Assembly: GCF_905404315.1 (NCBI RefSeq)
Contig: NC_066266.1
Location: forward strand, 2,301,501 to 2,365,500
Source of the DNA: Leptidea sinapis
Taxonomy: Eukaryota; Arthropoda; Insecta; Lepidoptera; Pieridae
Reading direction: 5' to 3'
Length of the DNA: 64,000 bases
Position numbers and translations under genes: made by a program
Notes under the pieces: model-generated
Databases searched by the model: none
The model's input: only the letters and a program-made list of their open reading frames with translations
Told to the model about the DNA's origin: nothing
Shown here: positions 52,871 through 63,100 of the stretch, one piece after another
Position numbering within the stretch: the stretch's first letter is position 1
How the letters are laid out: every line of letters starts with the position of its first letter

Positions 52871-53524
52871 ACTCAAGCTTGAAGATATTAAAATTTACCA
52901 GTAAATGAAATAAAATTAACTATAAATTCAGGTCAGTACACTTTTTTACTAAGATCTGTGGATGAAACACTTTAATCCTAGGATCAATTGCGTCATACCT
53001 TCAACTCATTATTCGTAAGAATGAGATGTGGTAATCGAAGCTAAGGAACGTGTCTATGCCGAAGTTAAAAGTTTTTAGTTCAGTATTCTCTGCCTATCAA
53101 AAAACAAAAGAGATATCGTAATATGTATGTATAACAATGCAAAACTGCTTAAATAATTAACGTTCATAATACGTACGACACAAAGTATAAGCTGTAATGG
53201 TAAAAACCATAAAAATCTTGATTTATTTTATATATATATTGTATGCTAATAAATCAAAAACACTTTAAATATTTTGTTATAAATTATATTACTAAATACT
53301 TGGGCGTTTTGCCAGTAAAAGGGCGAGTTCGGTGCCCCCGATCTACACATTAACTACTCCATATTATGTCACACTTGTAAGAAGCTCTTTCGTTTCGATC
53401 CAATTCACGAATTCTTTTCAATTATAGCTAGTATAATAGTTATTCTATCATCAAGTGGCTAATAATAGATTTAAATTTGGCCTAACGATTATTTAACTTT
53501 GACGTTTAAATATTTTTTTGATTT
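52871..53524. other. Unassigned stretch
   Basis: AAGATCTGTGGATGAAACAC at 52953 resembles a family O block, too short to assign. Otherwise nothing. Confidence 0.4.
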
Positions 53525-53745
53525 AGACATTTCTAATAAAACACATTTTAGAAGATTACAAAGCGTGTAATTTTAACTGTGTTTTTTATGAGAATTTGCG
53601 TAAAAGTGACAGTTTTATTATTATTTTAGTTAACCTGACCTTTTCTTTTTCATTCCACGCAAAATCTACTGTAAAAACAAAGTTACAGTTACACGCGTTG
53701 TAATCTTTTAAAAAGTGTTTCATCCATCAGTTGGTCTATTGATTT
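53525..53745 (+). repeat. Family F repeat
   Basis: AATAAAACACATTTTAGAAG, GCGTGTAATTTTAACTGTGT, AGTGACAGTTTTATTATTAT, TTTAGTTAACCTGACCTTTT, then the partly inverted AAAACAAAGTTACAGTTACA, CGCGTTGTAATCTTTTAAAA, AGTGTTT. The second half is an approximate reverse complement of the first (AACACATTTTAGAAGATTAC against GTAATCTTTTAAAAAGTGTT), so this copy is a large inverted pair. Confidence 0.6.
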
Positions 53746-54294
53746 GGGTACGCACTTTTTTGTAGTTTTGAATCATTTCATACCTATAGACACGCACGTA
53801 CACGTATTGTCAAGAAAGTTTTAATATAGCGTACAGTACACAACTTAATTTCTGAATGGTTTGTTTCCTTAAGACTATTTGTAATTTATTTAGATTACAA
53901 GAAAACTGGAACAATTGACGCTATACAACAGCGGCCATATATCCCCAAACTATATAAATAATGGACACCCCACACGACAAATGTTTAAAATTCATTGTAA
54001 CCATACAATGTTACCGGAACACCTTTAAGTGTTTTGTTGCGAATAACAATAGTTTTAGGTTTTCGACGTTGTGTGGAATTACCTTTACAAAAGATTTTTG
54101 AAATAGGACAGTAAATGTGCTTACGGGAGCCTGATGTAAGTAATCTACGCTCTTTATGCCCCAACCGGATGACTCAATAGATAAGAAATTTAATAAATAT
54201 TATTTATAAAAAATTTTTTTGCATGTGGTGAGAAGTTCATTGACTCCCTCATTGGAGGTGAAGACCTATATCATTCTTAATGGAACGAAGAACT
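53746..54294. other. Unassigned stretch
   Basis: Nothing recognised. Confidence 0.4.
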
Positions 54295-54530
54295 AATTAT
54301 TGATTATCACCCACACTCTCTTCGAATACTAGAGGAATTATCTGATGGCATCAACTTGGAAGTACTGTGGATGGATTCATTCCACAGTTTGATTGTGAAT
54401 ATTCTTTGAAAACATCCAGATAATGTGTTTATTTTGGAAGATAGGGTTTTCGGGATTTCGTGCCAAGATGGAATTCTACGGCAGCTGTCAAGTGAAATAG
54501 CTTTTCAAAAATACTCCCCGTGATAATATC
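54295..54530 (+). repeat. Family B copy, diverged
   Basis: ATCACCCACACTCTCTTCGA, ATACTAGAGGAATTATCTGA, TGGATTCATTCCACAGTTTG, TTCTTTGAAAACATCCAGAT, TTCGTGCCAAGATGGAATTC, TACGGCAGCTGTCAAGTGAA, ATAGCTTTTCAAAAATACTC, CCCGTGATAA. The order matches 43920-44190, but similarity is lower than for other copies. Confidence 0.8.
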
Positions 54531-56394
54531 GCAAAAATCTCTTTCTCGAGATGTAAAGGTAAAATCATCACATAATATCTGACACGACCGAATGCCAGAA
54601 GCGTCCCTATTTTAAGGCTGACTTATGTTTGACCCAGACATGATGTATAAGACCATTAATTTCCACAAAATATGTCAATTCGAAAATGTTTTTAGATTGG
54701 GTTAAAACAAAAAAGATGGAATTCAAAATAATCTCTAGAGAAATAGCGCCAAAATCAAAAGTTAATGACATTTAAGTTGCGACACAAATCCTGTGCCAGG
54801 CAATTTTCAAACTAACCATCTTTGAAATAGGCTTTGTATTGGTTCAACATTGATACAACACCTTCGAACCAGGTACAAACTCAGGAATTTTAACAAAAAA
54901 TACGAAAAGTGCGGTTTCTTTGTATCGAAAAGGTTAAATATTACACACAATAGGCTAACTCTCGTGTTTGCTTCCAAATTTTATCGTCATCTTAAAGGAA
55001 ACAATGGGTTGAGCAACTTAATATTAGTGCTAAGGCGTTAAGCAAAACTGAACCTTAATTTATTATCATAAAGTTGAATTCAGCACTGATTGATTTTTGA
55101 AGGTTTATCGAAAGATTTGGCCCTTCAGTGCAAATTGGTAATTCGTTTAGTGACTTGATGGGTTTTTATGTAACCCATAAACTTATATAAGAAACTGGAG
55201 ACGCATTTATCTCTCAAAGACAAGTCAAACTCGAGTCAAATGATAATACTATCACTATAAACATTTATCTGTCATAGCAAATAGTATTTTTATTCGCCCA
55301 TAAAAAATATTTGAAATGTTAGAAGTTTGTGAAAAACAAAGTTGCAGTTACTTTGTAGAAGTCCAAAATTTTATGAGTTTAGTTTCGGTTTTAGTGGGCA
55401 TTTAATTTCTGAACTGTAAATTCAATAACATAATAAAATAGTAAGTAAAGCCCATTTGCTGAGCACTAATAATTAATAAGCTCTTAATATTACACGGCGG
55501 CAAACTACCTCCATTTGGTGATTTCATGCTGCTAAACCAAATGGATTTTCTATTGATAGCAAGATGATTAGTATTGGTAAGAAAACGTAGGTCTAAAACT
55601 AGAAATCTTATGTTAAAAATAATAAATGTCTAAGTATTATTTCCTATGTATGTTATTGCCTAGAGATTATTGCAAATTATAAAAAGAATGTAATATCCTT
55701 GTCTTATTTTGGACAGTATCAACACTAACGACTAGTTTAGACAGTGAGAGCCTTAAAATAAGCTAGCTAGTACAAAGCTACTCGGCTTTAAAATTTAAAA
55801 AACGGTGGTATGGTATAGGTATTATAACAAAAATATTGCAAACAATTTCAGTTTTTCTGATTTCTGTACAGTTAAACGAAAAAACATTAAAATTACAAGA
55901 CCGTCATTCCACAGAAATTTTGAATTCAATAAAGTTGGAAGTGCCCAAAGAACACACTAGCGAGAAACTGCCGAACGTTCCCCAAAGATGCAGGTGATAA
56001 AATGCTGCCATGTGCAAGTAGCCGCCGAAAACAAAATATTAAAGTATGTAACTCGCATCTAAACTCGAAGTTACGAGTTACTCGTCTACACAACGCACGT
56101 TACTCGGCAAGCAGACTCGTACGTGCCCGCATTGTGTAAACTAGCCATAAATTGTGCATGATGATGATTGCAAACAATAAGATATACTAAATCATCTAAT
56201 AATACACATCAATTCGTACAGTACACTACAGTCTTGAACAATTTTCATGAAATAATTGAATAAAACACATATTTGTGCATTGTGGCATTTTTTTTATTAA
56301 CTAATCTAAACAAGTCCTAATTACTTCAGTTAGTTCTGGGGTTGCTGCGTTGACTGCCGAATACAGGAAAAGTTGCAGATATGTTGTGATATGG
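54531..56394. other. Long unassigned stretch
   Basis: A 63-codon frame at 54850-55041 is unsupported. 56045-56140 (GTTACGAGTTACTCGTCTAC, ACGCACGTTACTCGGCAAGC, AGACTCGTACGTGCCCGC) is GC-richer with repeated ACTCG motifs and could be the decayed end of another element. Confidence 0.4.
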
Positions 56395-56700
56395 TCTCAA
56401 TGAGTCATCTTTGAGCCTTTGGTGTCGAGGCACTTGGCCCGTGGGGCCCAGAGGCGCGGAGAATGTACAAAATACTATCTAAGCGGCTCAATAGGGCTAC
56501 TAGAAACCCAAGCGCTGGCAGCTATTTCGCACAACTGATCAGCTTAGCCATCCAACGCGGAAATGCTGCCAGTATTCTTGGTACACTTCTCCGTAATAAT
56601 AGTTTTAATTTAGAGTAATCATAGTATTGTCAATATTGTTGTCTTTGTATAAAAAATCTTATCTAACAACAATATAAAGCAAAATATTTTTATTTGAAAA
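56395..56700 (+). pseudogene. Non-LTR retrotransposon C-terminal tail
   Basis: GTCTCAATGAGTCATCTTTG, GCCTTTGGTGTCGAGGCACT, TGGCCCGTGGGGCCCAGAGG. Across a frame change it gives GPEARRMYKILSKRLNRATR, NPSAGSYFAQLISLAIQRGN and AASILGTLL. The GPWGP..AR..., S-YF-Q-ISLAIQRGNAASILGT pattern is the C-terminus of a group of non-LTR retrotransposon proteins; I am not certain of the clade. A TTTTAATTTAGAGTAATCAT untranslated block follows, shared with 37540-37605. The related copy is 3844-4080. Confidence 0.7.
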
Positions 56701-57043
56701 ACGAAACTAAAGCTAGTTGATATTTTAATTTATTCAAAATACTTGTAAAACCAAAAGTCATCAACAATAAATCATGTAAACAATTGGAATAAGTAGAAAA
56801 AATTGTGTATTCTTTTCAAAAACCGGACGTTTTATGATATGTCTTAAATTGCACCCCGCAGGTGGCATCAAACAAAAGGCACCTATTTTAATAATCGTAA
56901 AACAATAAATTTTTTCGTCGCATTCCTAACTAATATTTACTATCCATTTTTTGTAAGTTACTTTATTTGATTATTATTAGATAACCGATGCTCATAATTA
57001 TTTAGACCTCTACGTATCTTAATATAGATATTTATTTTGTGGG
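56701..57043. other. Unassigned stretch
   Basis: Nothing recognised. Confidence 0.4.
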
Positions 57044-57372
57044 TCTGTTGTAACTGAACTACCTCCTAAACAGCTAGACCGAATTTGATGATTTTTTTGT
57101 GTGTTCCAGTGAATTTGAGATTGGTGTGCGTCTTCAGGTCGATTCGAGAATGGTTTAGATTCACAATTGAACTACCTCCTAAGCGGCTGGATCGATTTTG
57201 ATGATTTTTTTTGTGAGTTCCAGTGAATTTGAGATTGATTTTGATTCTCAATTCCGTCCATACAATATAATTCTCCTGCTCATGTGTATGTTAGTAAACT
57301 CCTTCTAACTGCTCGACCAATTTTTCAAAGTTAAGTCGTGTGTACAGGACCACGTTTGTCGGGTCTACTAGT
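57044..57372 (-). repeat. Dispersed repeat with internal tandem duplication
   Basis: On the minus strand it begins TACTAGTAGACCCGACAAAC, GTGGTCCTGTACACACGACT, similar in form to the start of family O. The body contains two copies (113-bp period) of TGAACTACCTCCTAAACAGC-like, GATGATTTTTTTGTGTGTTC, CAGTGAATTTGAGATTG, at about 57055-57122 and 57168-57235. The minus-strand frame at 57066-57251 exists because of the duplication. Confidence 0.6.
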
Positions 57373-57452
57373 ATAATATATATTATGCAATTTGAAAACC
57401 GTTAAAAGTTAGGGTATGCATTTTCTTTGGACAGGGCAACGTGTGTCGTATG

Positions 57453-57769
57453 TGTACTTTTGTCCTTTGCACAGGATGCCGGCTAGTTTATGGGTACCAC
57501 AACGGCATCTATTTCTGCCGTGAAGCAGTAATGTGTAAACGTAACTGTGTTTCGGTCTGAAGGACGCGGTAGCTAGTAAAATTACTAGGCAAATGAGAGT
57601 TAACATTTATGTCCCAAGGTGACGAGCGCAATTGTATGTAGTACCGCTCAGGGATTTTCGGCTTTTCAAAAAACCTGAGCGGCACTATATTTGCCAAGGC
57701 GTATCAATTACCATTAGCTCAACGTCCTGTTCGTCTCGTCCCTTACTTTCATAAAAAAAACTGTACTCT
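57453..57769 (+). mobile_element. Family A copy with likely target duplication
   Basis: The element starts at TCCTTTGCACAGGATGCCGG (about 57462), slightly 5'-truncated, and ends TCATAAAAAAAAC at 57761. TGTACTTT at 57453-57460 and TGTACTCT at 57762-57769 are candidate target duplications with one difference. The 3' hairpin is retained as GTACCGCTCAGGGATTTTCG / CCTGAGCGGCAC. The outer stem is degraded (GGACGCGGTAG). Confidence 0.92.
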
Positions 57770-58419
57770 CCGTAATGATAATTTATATTTTTCATATATA
57801 AGTCACAAGTACATTGTAAACACGAAAGCAACCGTTCCTCATTAGAAAGCCGGCCACAGATTGAATAGGTCGTGGAGTTCAATAAGTATCGATTGCAAGT
57901 ATCGAGTGTCGTATCGAGTAATGTCTCGATTGTGGCGCTCGATGCAGTCGCTTGCATGTGCAGTGGGGCGAGAAATCGATTCATTTATATCGAGTTACAA
58001 TCGAGTGTGCTCAGGTAATTTCTCCGTGCGAAAGTGGGAGGCTATCGAAGAATTGAGAAGAATAAATAAGTCCTTATAATTATTAAAAATATAGTTTACT
58101 TGTATTATTTGGAAGGAAGTTCTTTTACTTTGGTTGCTTTTAGATTAATTTGATAGAAATTGTTGAAAAAAAAAACATTTTCCCTCTAGATATCCGCTTC
58201 TATTCACAAATTTTAACGAATTTATTGTAGATACTGCGTAGCCTTATGGTATAATAGTAGAATTATGGTTACAGGTATTAAATATATTATATTTAATTTA
58301 ATACTTATAATTTTTTATGAATGAAATGTTTTCCTAAAATATAAAATTTGCGTTTGATTTTTTCTTCCCCGGACGGAACTCCATCACTAAAACTCTGATG
58401 TCCTTCTGTCTGTCAGTTA
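57770..58419. promoter_or_regulatory. Unassigned stretch with a CGATA cluster
   Basis: Five TATCG (reverse of CGATA) motifs lie at 57887, 57900, 57912, 57988 and 58043, together with further TCGA sites, in a less AT-rich block that also carries a 72-codon open frame (57861-58079). CGATA clusters recall DREF/BEAF-type sites in Drosophila. No gene is visible next to it. Confidence 0.3.
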
Positions 58420-58585
58420 CAGTTTTGACCGCGCTTTGAATACAACTCCACGCAATGACAAAGTGTTCAGTGAAAAACTATACAAATAACAGCATATCCG
58501 AGCTTAAAATTGATAAAGTGTCGTATTGCAAGTATTAAATTAACAAAATTGTGTAACTAACTTGACGTTTTTAAACATTTTGCTA
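58420..58585 (+). repeat. Family G repeat
   Basis: CAGTTTTGACCGCGCTTTGA, ATACAACTCCACGCAATGAC, AGTGTTCAGTGAAAAACTAT, ACAAATAACAGCATATCC, AAAGTGTCGTATTGCAAGTA, TAACTTGACGTTTTTAAACA. Colinear with 11165-11330. Confidence 0.65.
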
Positions 58586-59571
58586 AATTATTTTCAACAT
58601 ACAACTAAAACAAATTGCTAAAGAAATACATCGTCAGCGAAATGTGCACCACCATCTTTGAACATTAATACCACGAAATAAGGTGTTAATTTGAATTAAT
58701 GTTATCTGTATATCTGTTAATGTTAAAATTTAATATGTATACATAATGCCATTCAGACATTTTTGTGGTAGGCTCAGTATAATGCGCATTAATTTCATTC
58801 ACCGCTGAACGTCCATGGCGATCTACAGAAACAAATAGTTCCATAGCTGAGCCCCTATTTATAAGTGAATTAATGAGATATCACTAATTGGGAGTATAGT
58901 AGCAGATGGCTTAGACGTCACTAACGAATTGTTTGACAATTTAAATGTCCGTTGTTGGTTTGAATATTTGTAGTCTTTGATAATTTATATGTCTAGATAG
59001 AGCCTTTTGCTGTTAAGGCAACACAAAATGCCAGCGACCTTGAGCGATATGAGTTCACAGCTGCCCGCCCGCAATCTATGTCACAAAGCTAATCTTTTCA
59101 AAGTTCTTGCGTGTAAAACGTAATATTTTAAAAGGCGCAAACAGTTTATATGCTTACAATTCTCATTATTGATTGCTAAGTTTGTTTTTACTTTGTTTTA
59201 GTGTGCGCGCGTTAACAAAATGGAGTCTAACAGTTCACCGCTTTTTTTTCATCGTGTTTACAGCTGTCAGAGTCTAATCTAAGTTTGTTTTGTATAGTAT
59301 CAAGTAACTCGAGTCGAACTAATAAAAGCTATAATAACATTAAAGCTATTTTTTTTAATATCCTAATAAACCCGATATTTAAGTGAAAAATAATTCAAAT
59401 AAATCGTTTGTATTAGAACGTAGGTGGTGAAATTTATGTTAAAGGCATACGTAACCTAAATAGTTTAAGGTCAATCTTATAATATAAAGAGTAAGAATGT
59501 AAAACAAACGTTTTTCTTAGTTATGTAAGTATTTACCTGTGATTAATAGTTTAATTAAGTTACCTACCCAC
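58586..59571. other. Unassigned stretch
   Basis: TAATTTATATGTCTAGATAG at 58981-59000 resembles the terminal repeat of family D, but no D interior follows. 59205-59280 contains GTGTGCGCGCGTTAACAAAA. No gene seen. Confidence 0.4.
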
Positions 59572-59893
59572 CGCCATTTACCAGTGGGAGGCTCATTTGC
59601 ACAGGATGCCGGCTATATTATGTGTACCACAACGGCGCATTTTTCTGCCGTGAAGCAGTAATGTGTAAGCATTACTGTGTTTAGGTCTGAAGGGCGCCGT
59701 ATCTAGTGAAATTACTGGGCAAATGATACTTAACATCTTATGTCTCAAGGTGACGAGCGCAGTTGTAGTGCTATTCAGAATTTTTGGAGGTTTTCAAGAA
59801 TCCTGAGCGGCACTGCATTGTTATGGGCAGGGCGTATCAATTACTATCAGCTGAACGTCTTGCTCGTCTTGTCCCTTATTTTCATAAAAAAAA
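59572..59893 (+). mobile_element. Family A copy, full length
   Basis: CCATTTACCAGTGGGAGGCT through GCCGGCTATATTATGTGTAC, CACAACGGCGCATTTTTCTG, CCGTGAAGCAGTAATGTGTA, AGCATTACTGTGTTTAGGTC, TGAAGGGCGCCGTATCTAGT, CTTAACATCTTATGTCTCAA, TCCTGAGCGGCACTGCATTG, TTATGGGCAGGGCGTATCAA to TCCCTTATTTTCATAAAAAA. This is the best reference copy. Inner stem CAGTAATG/CATTACTG is perfect; outer stem has one mismatch; the 3' hairpin left arm is mutated (GTGCTATTCAG). ACCCA on both sides may be a short target duplication. Confidence 0.94.
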
Positions 59894-60029
59894 AGACCCA
59901 AACTGTCATATTAATAAGCGCAGTGTAAAGTTACTCCAAGTTTAAAATTACTTCTCCTTGTCATGTCGTGACAAAGGTAAGATGTGTTTTAAATTTGGAA
60001 TGCCTACCTAACCTTATCTTTCTGTACAG

Positions 60030-60100
60030 TTTTCGCAAGTGCGTAGCGACGAGCGAGGCGCCGAAATGCCGGCGTCGGTTGTCATAGCAACCAATTCGCT
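60030..60100. promoter_or_regulatory. Candidate X-box plus CCAAT promoter patch
   Basis: GTTGTCATAGCAAC at 60078-60091 fits the RFX X-box consensus GTHNYYATRRNAAC at all fixed positions, and CCAAT follows at 60091-60095. The patch is CpG-rich for this window (GCGTAGCGACGAGCGAGGCG, CCGAAATGCCGGCGTCGG). A downstream 60-codon frame (60039-60221) is not convincing. No ciliary gene is visible; the target would lie outside or be split by introns. Confidence 0.4.
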
Positions 60101-60261
60101 ATTTGTCTATGGAGAGGGTGACAATATACAAAAGAGTTTATACTACAACTCGGAAAATACTTTCATATCAATGTGGGAACTGGGCCGTAATTGCACCATA
60201 ATATATTTTATATTATACTAAATATAATAAATGACGATTATACATAATAATATAATATACG

Positions 60262-60400
60262 AGAGATGACTCCGGTTCGACTGTTAAGCGAGAACTCCTG
60301 AGGATGCCTCGTGTAGGCGAAAGACATTGAGAATTGCAGAGTTGCAGGGCTTTACCTTGCCGATTAAATCCGGTCGATCGGTCGGGGCTTCAACTTGATA
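60262..60400 (+). repeat. Family K repeat
   Basis: CTCCGGTTCGACTGTTAAGC, GAGAACTCCTGAGGATGCCT, CGTGTAGGCGAAAGACATTG, CAGGGCTTTACCTTGCCGAT, TAAATCCGG. The CTCCTGAGGATGCCTCGTGT block matches 33268-33290. Confidence 0.5.
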
Positions 60401-61009
60401 AAGCTTGTTCATGATAAGAATATACTTAACCATTGCATGATGTCAGATCTGCCAAACCTTTTATTTTAAAGCTTTTTATATTCTATCGCATCCAATATAG
60501 GGTTGCGGTGTCTGTCGGCACTGGTAATATTAAAAATTTTACTTATTAACATACGAACTGCAAGAAGGACTGCAGTAGAAGCAACTGCAATAAACCTTCG
60601 ATAAATTGTTTACAAAAAAAATCAACTACAATGAATAAATAACATATAATCTCCAATTCATATATGAACTCAGGAAGCGTTAAAATATATAAAAATCTGC
60701 GAACCGGCACCAGGCACTCATCAGTATGCAAATGGTAGATACTGTTGATCAAGGCTTGAAAACTGAAAAACAAATTCGCACAATGTTTCATTTCATTACT
60801 TTATATTAGGTTTAAATGTACATTGAACTAATATTTTAAAATTGTTCGTTATATTAAGTCATAATAAAAGTTCTTTGATTCAACCGTCGAAGAACGATTT
60901 TCCGCATCTATCTCCTTCGCCAAGTCATTAGACAGAGTAGTGTTCATTTAAATGATATTTGCTCATTACTTGAATGGCTCGTTTCCTTTCGACTCTCGCG
61001 GAAAATGGC
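60401..61009. other. Unassigned stretch
   Basis: An 81-codon minus-strand frame (60546-60791) shows no domain. Nothing else recognised. Confidence 0.4.
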
Positions 61010-61073
61010 GGTTAATTTAAACTATCCATTAATGTCAACTTGTTTTGACATTAATAACCGTTTAATTTAAACC
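61010..61073. repeat. 64-bp imperfect palindrome
   Basis: The core ATTAATGTCAA (61028-61038) / TTGACATTAAT (61045-61055) pairs exactly around a 6-nt loop, flanked by GGTTAATTTAAAC and GTTTAATTTAAACC, which pair approximately. It is directly preceded by CTCGCGGAAAATGGC. It may be a regulatory site or a small foldback insertion. Confidence 0.8.
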
Positions 61074-62603
61074 TCGCCTTTTTTTGATTGGTGATGGGTC
61101 ACTATTATAGCAGGTTGTCCCATTTTAAATTCGCGGGATTATAATTATTATTCCATAAATATGTTCCAAGAAACTCCCAAAGTTATGGCCACCAATCTAG
61201 CCTCAGTGAAAGTAGGACGCGTGTATTTGAAGAGTGATTTGAGAAGGTCGGTGCGTATTGGATTTTTCTATTACGCCTTCTCAATACATCTTGCAAAATA
61301 TTTCTAGTCCATCTTATAGGCATTGACTAAACTTATTCGATGAAGAGAATAAATTAGATTATTTTTGCATGTTTGGTTGTATTATCCTTCAACCTTCATT
61401 CAAAAACTTCTCAGTGTTTTAGTACTCATTAGTATTTTTTTTTTTAACTTTTGATTTAGATCGTAATAAAATTGTATTCCTACCAGCATTGCAATAGAAT
61501 TTCAAAATAAAACTATATTTTAAGCGATTATTATCATACGCTATATTTTCACAGAATAAATTGAGATCCTACGAAAATTACAATAATATAAAACAAAGTT
61601 GGTATTATAAATTATCTTGTGTTCGCGATCTCAGTCGGATTAATGGGCTTTAAGAGATGTACAATGGCATAACACTATAGTGTCGATTTTATACTAATTA
61701 TTAACATTCAGTCGGTACTGTACTGCAGTCCAAAAAACCTATTTCTTGTGCAAAATAGCAGGAACATTACACTGGTGTATTCTAGTCCAGTCCAGATTAT
61801 ACTATCAATGTTACGAGCACATGACGCTGACGATATCTGGGCTACCCGTGTTTATAATGCCAGTGAGTCGAGAATTCAACTGCCCATATTAAGTATTGTC
61901 AGACCATCAAAAGTCAGGTTTTTATAATAGGTATATCGTGTACTGTACGTATATAAGGTACTAATGTAAACTGTCAATACCTTAAAATGATTAGAAGATT
62001 TCTTCCCCTACCCGATTATTATAACACAAATTTTATATTCTGCTCCTAACTAGAAACTTAACTACATTAAAAACCGTTCAGTAGTTTCGGAGATAGGCAG
62101 TGAAAACAAACAGAAAAACAGACAGGCAGAAAAAAGTTCAATCTATCACTGACTTGTATTTTATTACTATTTACTCTTCATGTACAATTGTACAGACAAA
62201 CTGGATTCTGTTGTTTTAATATTCGATAGATAATAAAATGGCGTAAAGTTGGTAAAAAGGTTAAATTTGATATATGTTTAGTCAAGTTTTATGAGCATTA
62301 TCATACAAAGAAATGATAGTGATATAGATATTACATGAAATTATTTTGATCTACTTCCCATATGCAATGTGGACAATAGCAAATAGAGCAATTTAAAGTC
62401 AAACAGATCTAATAACAATTTGCATATAAATAAAAAGTCAACTAAGCGTAACCAAGTGCCTGATTGGGTTTTAAGAGTCAACGAACTTTTTTTTTTAAGC
62501 CCATGTAAGTTTTAATATTAAAATATTGCGAAATTCATTGATTACGACGCGTGCAATTAGAATTTAATTTAAGCAGTAATTATTTAATGCAATTATTTTA
62601 TTT
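61074..62603. other. Long unassigned stretch
   Basis: No coding frame or shared repeat. GTTCAGTAGTTTCGGAGATA near 62076 resembles the common CGGTTCAG-GTTTCGGAGAT repeat block, too short to place. Confidence 0.4.
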
Positions 62604-62735
62604 ATTTTTATGGAAGAGTAGGACAAACGATCGTACGGGTCACCTGGTGTTAAGTCGCCGCCCGCATTCTCTTGCAAGATCAGAGGAATCACAAGAGCAT
62701 TGCCGGCATTTAAGGAAGGTGTACGCGCGTTTTAA
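62604..62735 (+). repeat. Family B head
   Basis: TTTTTATGGAAGAGTAGGAC, AAACGATCGTACGGGTCACC, TGGTGTTAAGTCGCCGCCCG, CATTCTCTTGCAAGATCAGA, GGAATCACAAGAGCATTGCC, GGCATTTAAGGAAGGTGTAC, GCGCG. Only the first 130 bp is present. Confidence 0.88.
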
Positions 62736-62829
62736 TTAACATTACTAATCCTGTAGTACGTAGTCTTTTAACGTAAACTTTTGAGTTACGGCTAGTTACG
62801 GGTGACATCGTTAGTGTTAATATAAATTA

Positions 62830-63100
62830 GAAAAAAAAGCCTTTATTTCTACTATTTTCCAATTTTTTACAAAAATTACTTAATATTAACTTAGATATTA
62901 AATTAACTATCAATTAAATTAAATATGAATTGGAACTAAATTAACTATACTAAATAAATTAAGTAGTAGCATCTATGGCCTCTATCTCTGGCTTTTATCA
63001 TCCAGTCCGGTCCAACTCTTTGAGTAAAAATATCACTCCATCTTCTCTTTTGTATCCCTCTTTGTTTAGAGCCGTAATAGTAATCACATACATTTGAATC
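62830..63100 (-). pseudogene. Third RTE-type retrotransposon C-terminus
   Basis: The minus strand encodes RGIQ followed by KRRWSDIFTQRVGPDWM and IKARDRGHR, then stops. KRRW-D......GPDWM.KARDR is the RTE tail pattern again, in a third version. An AT-rich 3' untranslated region follows, with AAATAAAGGC near 62840. Only the last ~40 residues remain. Confidence 0.75.

Noticed and set aside
57066..57251. Internal repeat protein (minus strand)
   Set aside because: It results from a 113-bp tandem duplication within a non-coding repeat.
57861..58079. 72-codon frame over the CGATA cluster as a gene
   Set aside because: No domain, no homologous frame and no splice context; the DNA motif clustering is the more noticeable signal.
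58981..59000. Family D copy
   Set aside because: Only a terminal-repeat-like 20 bp is present, without any D interior.
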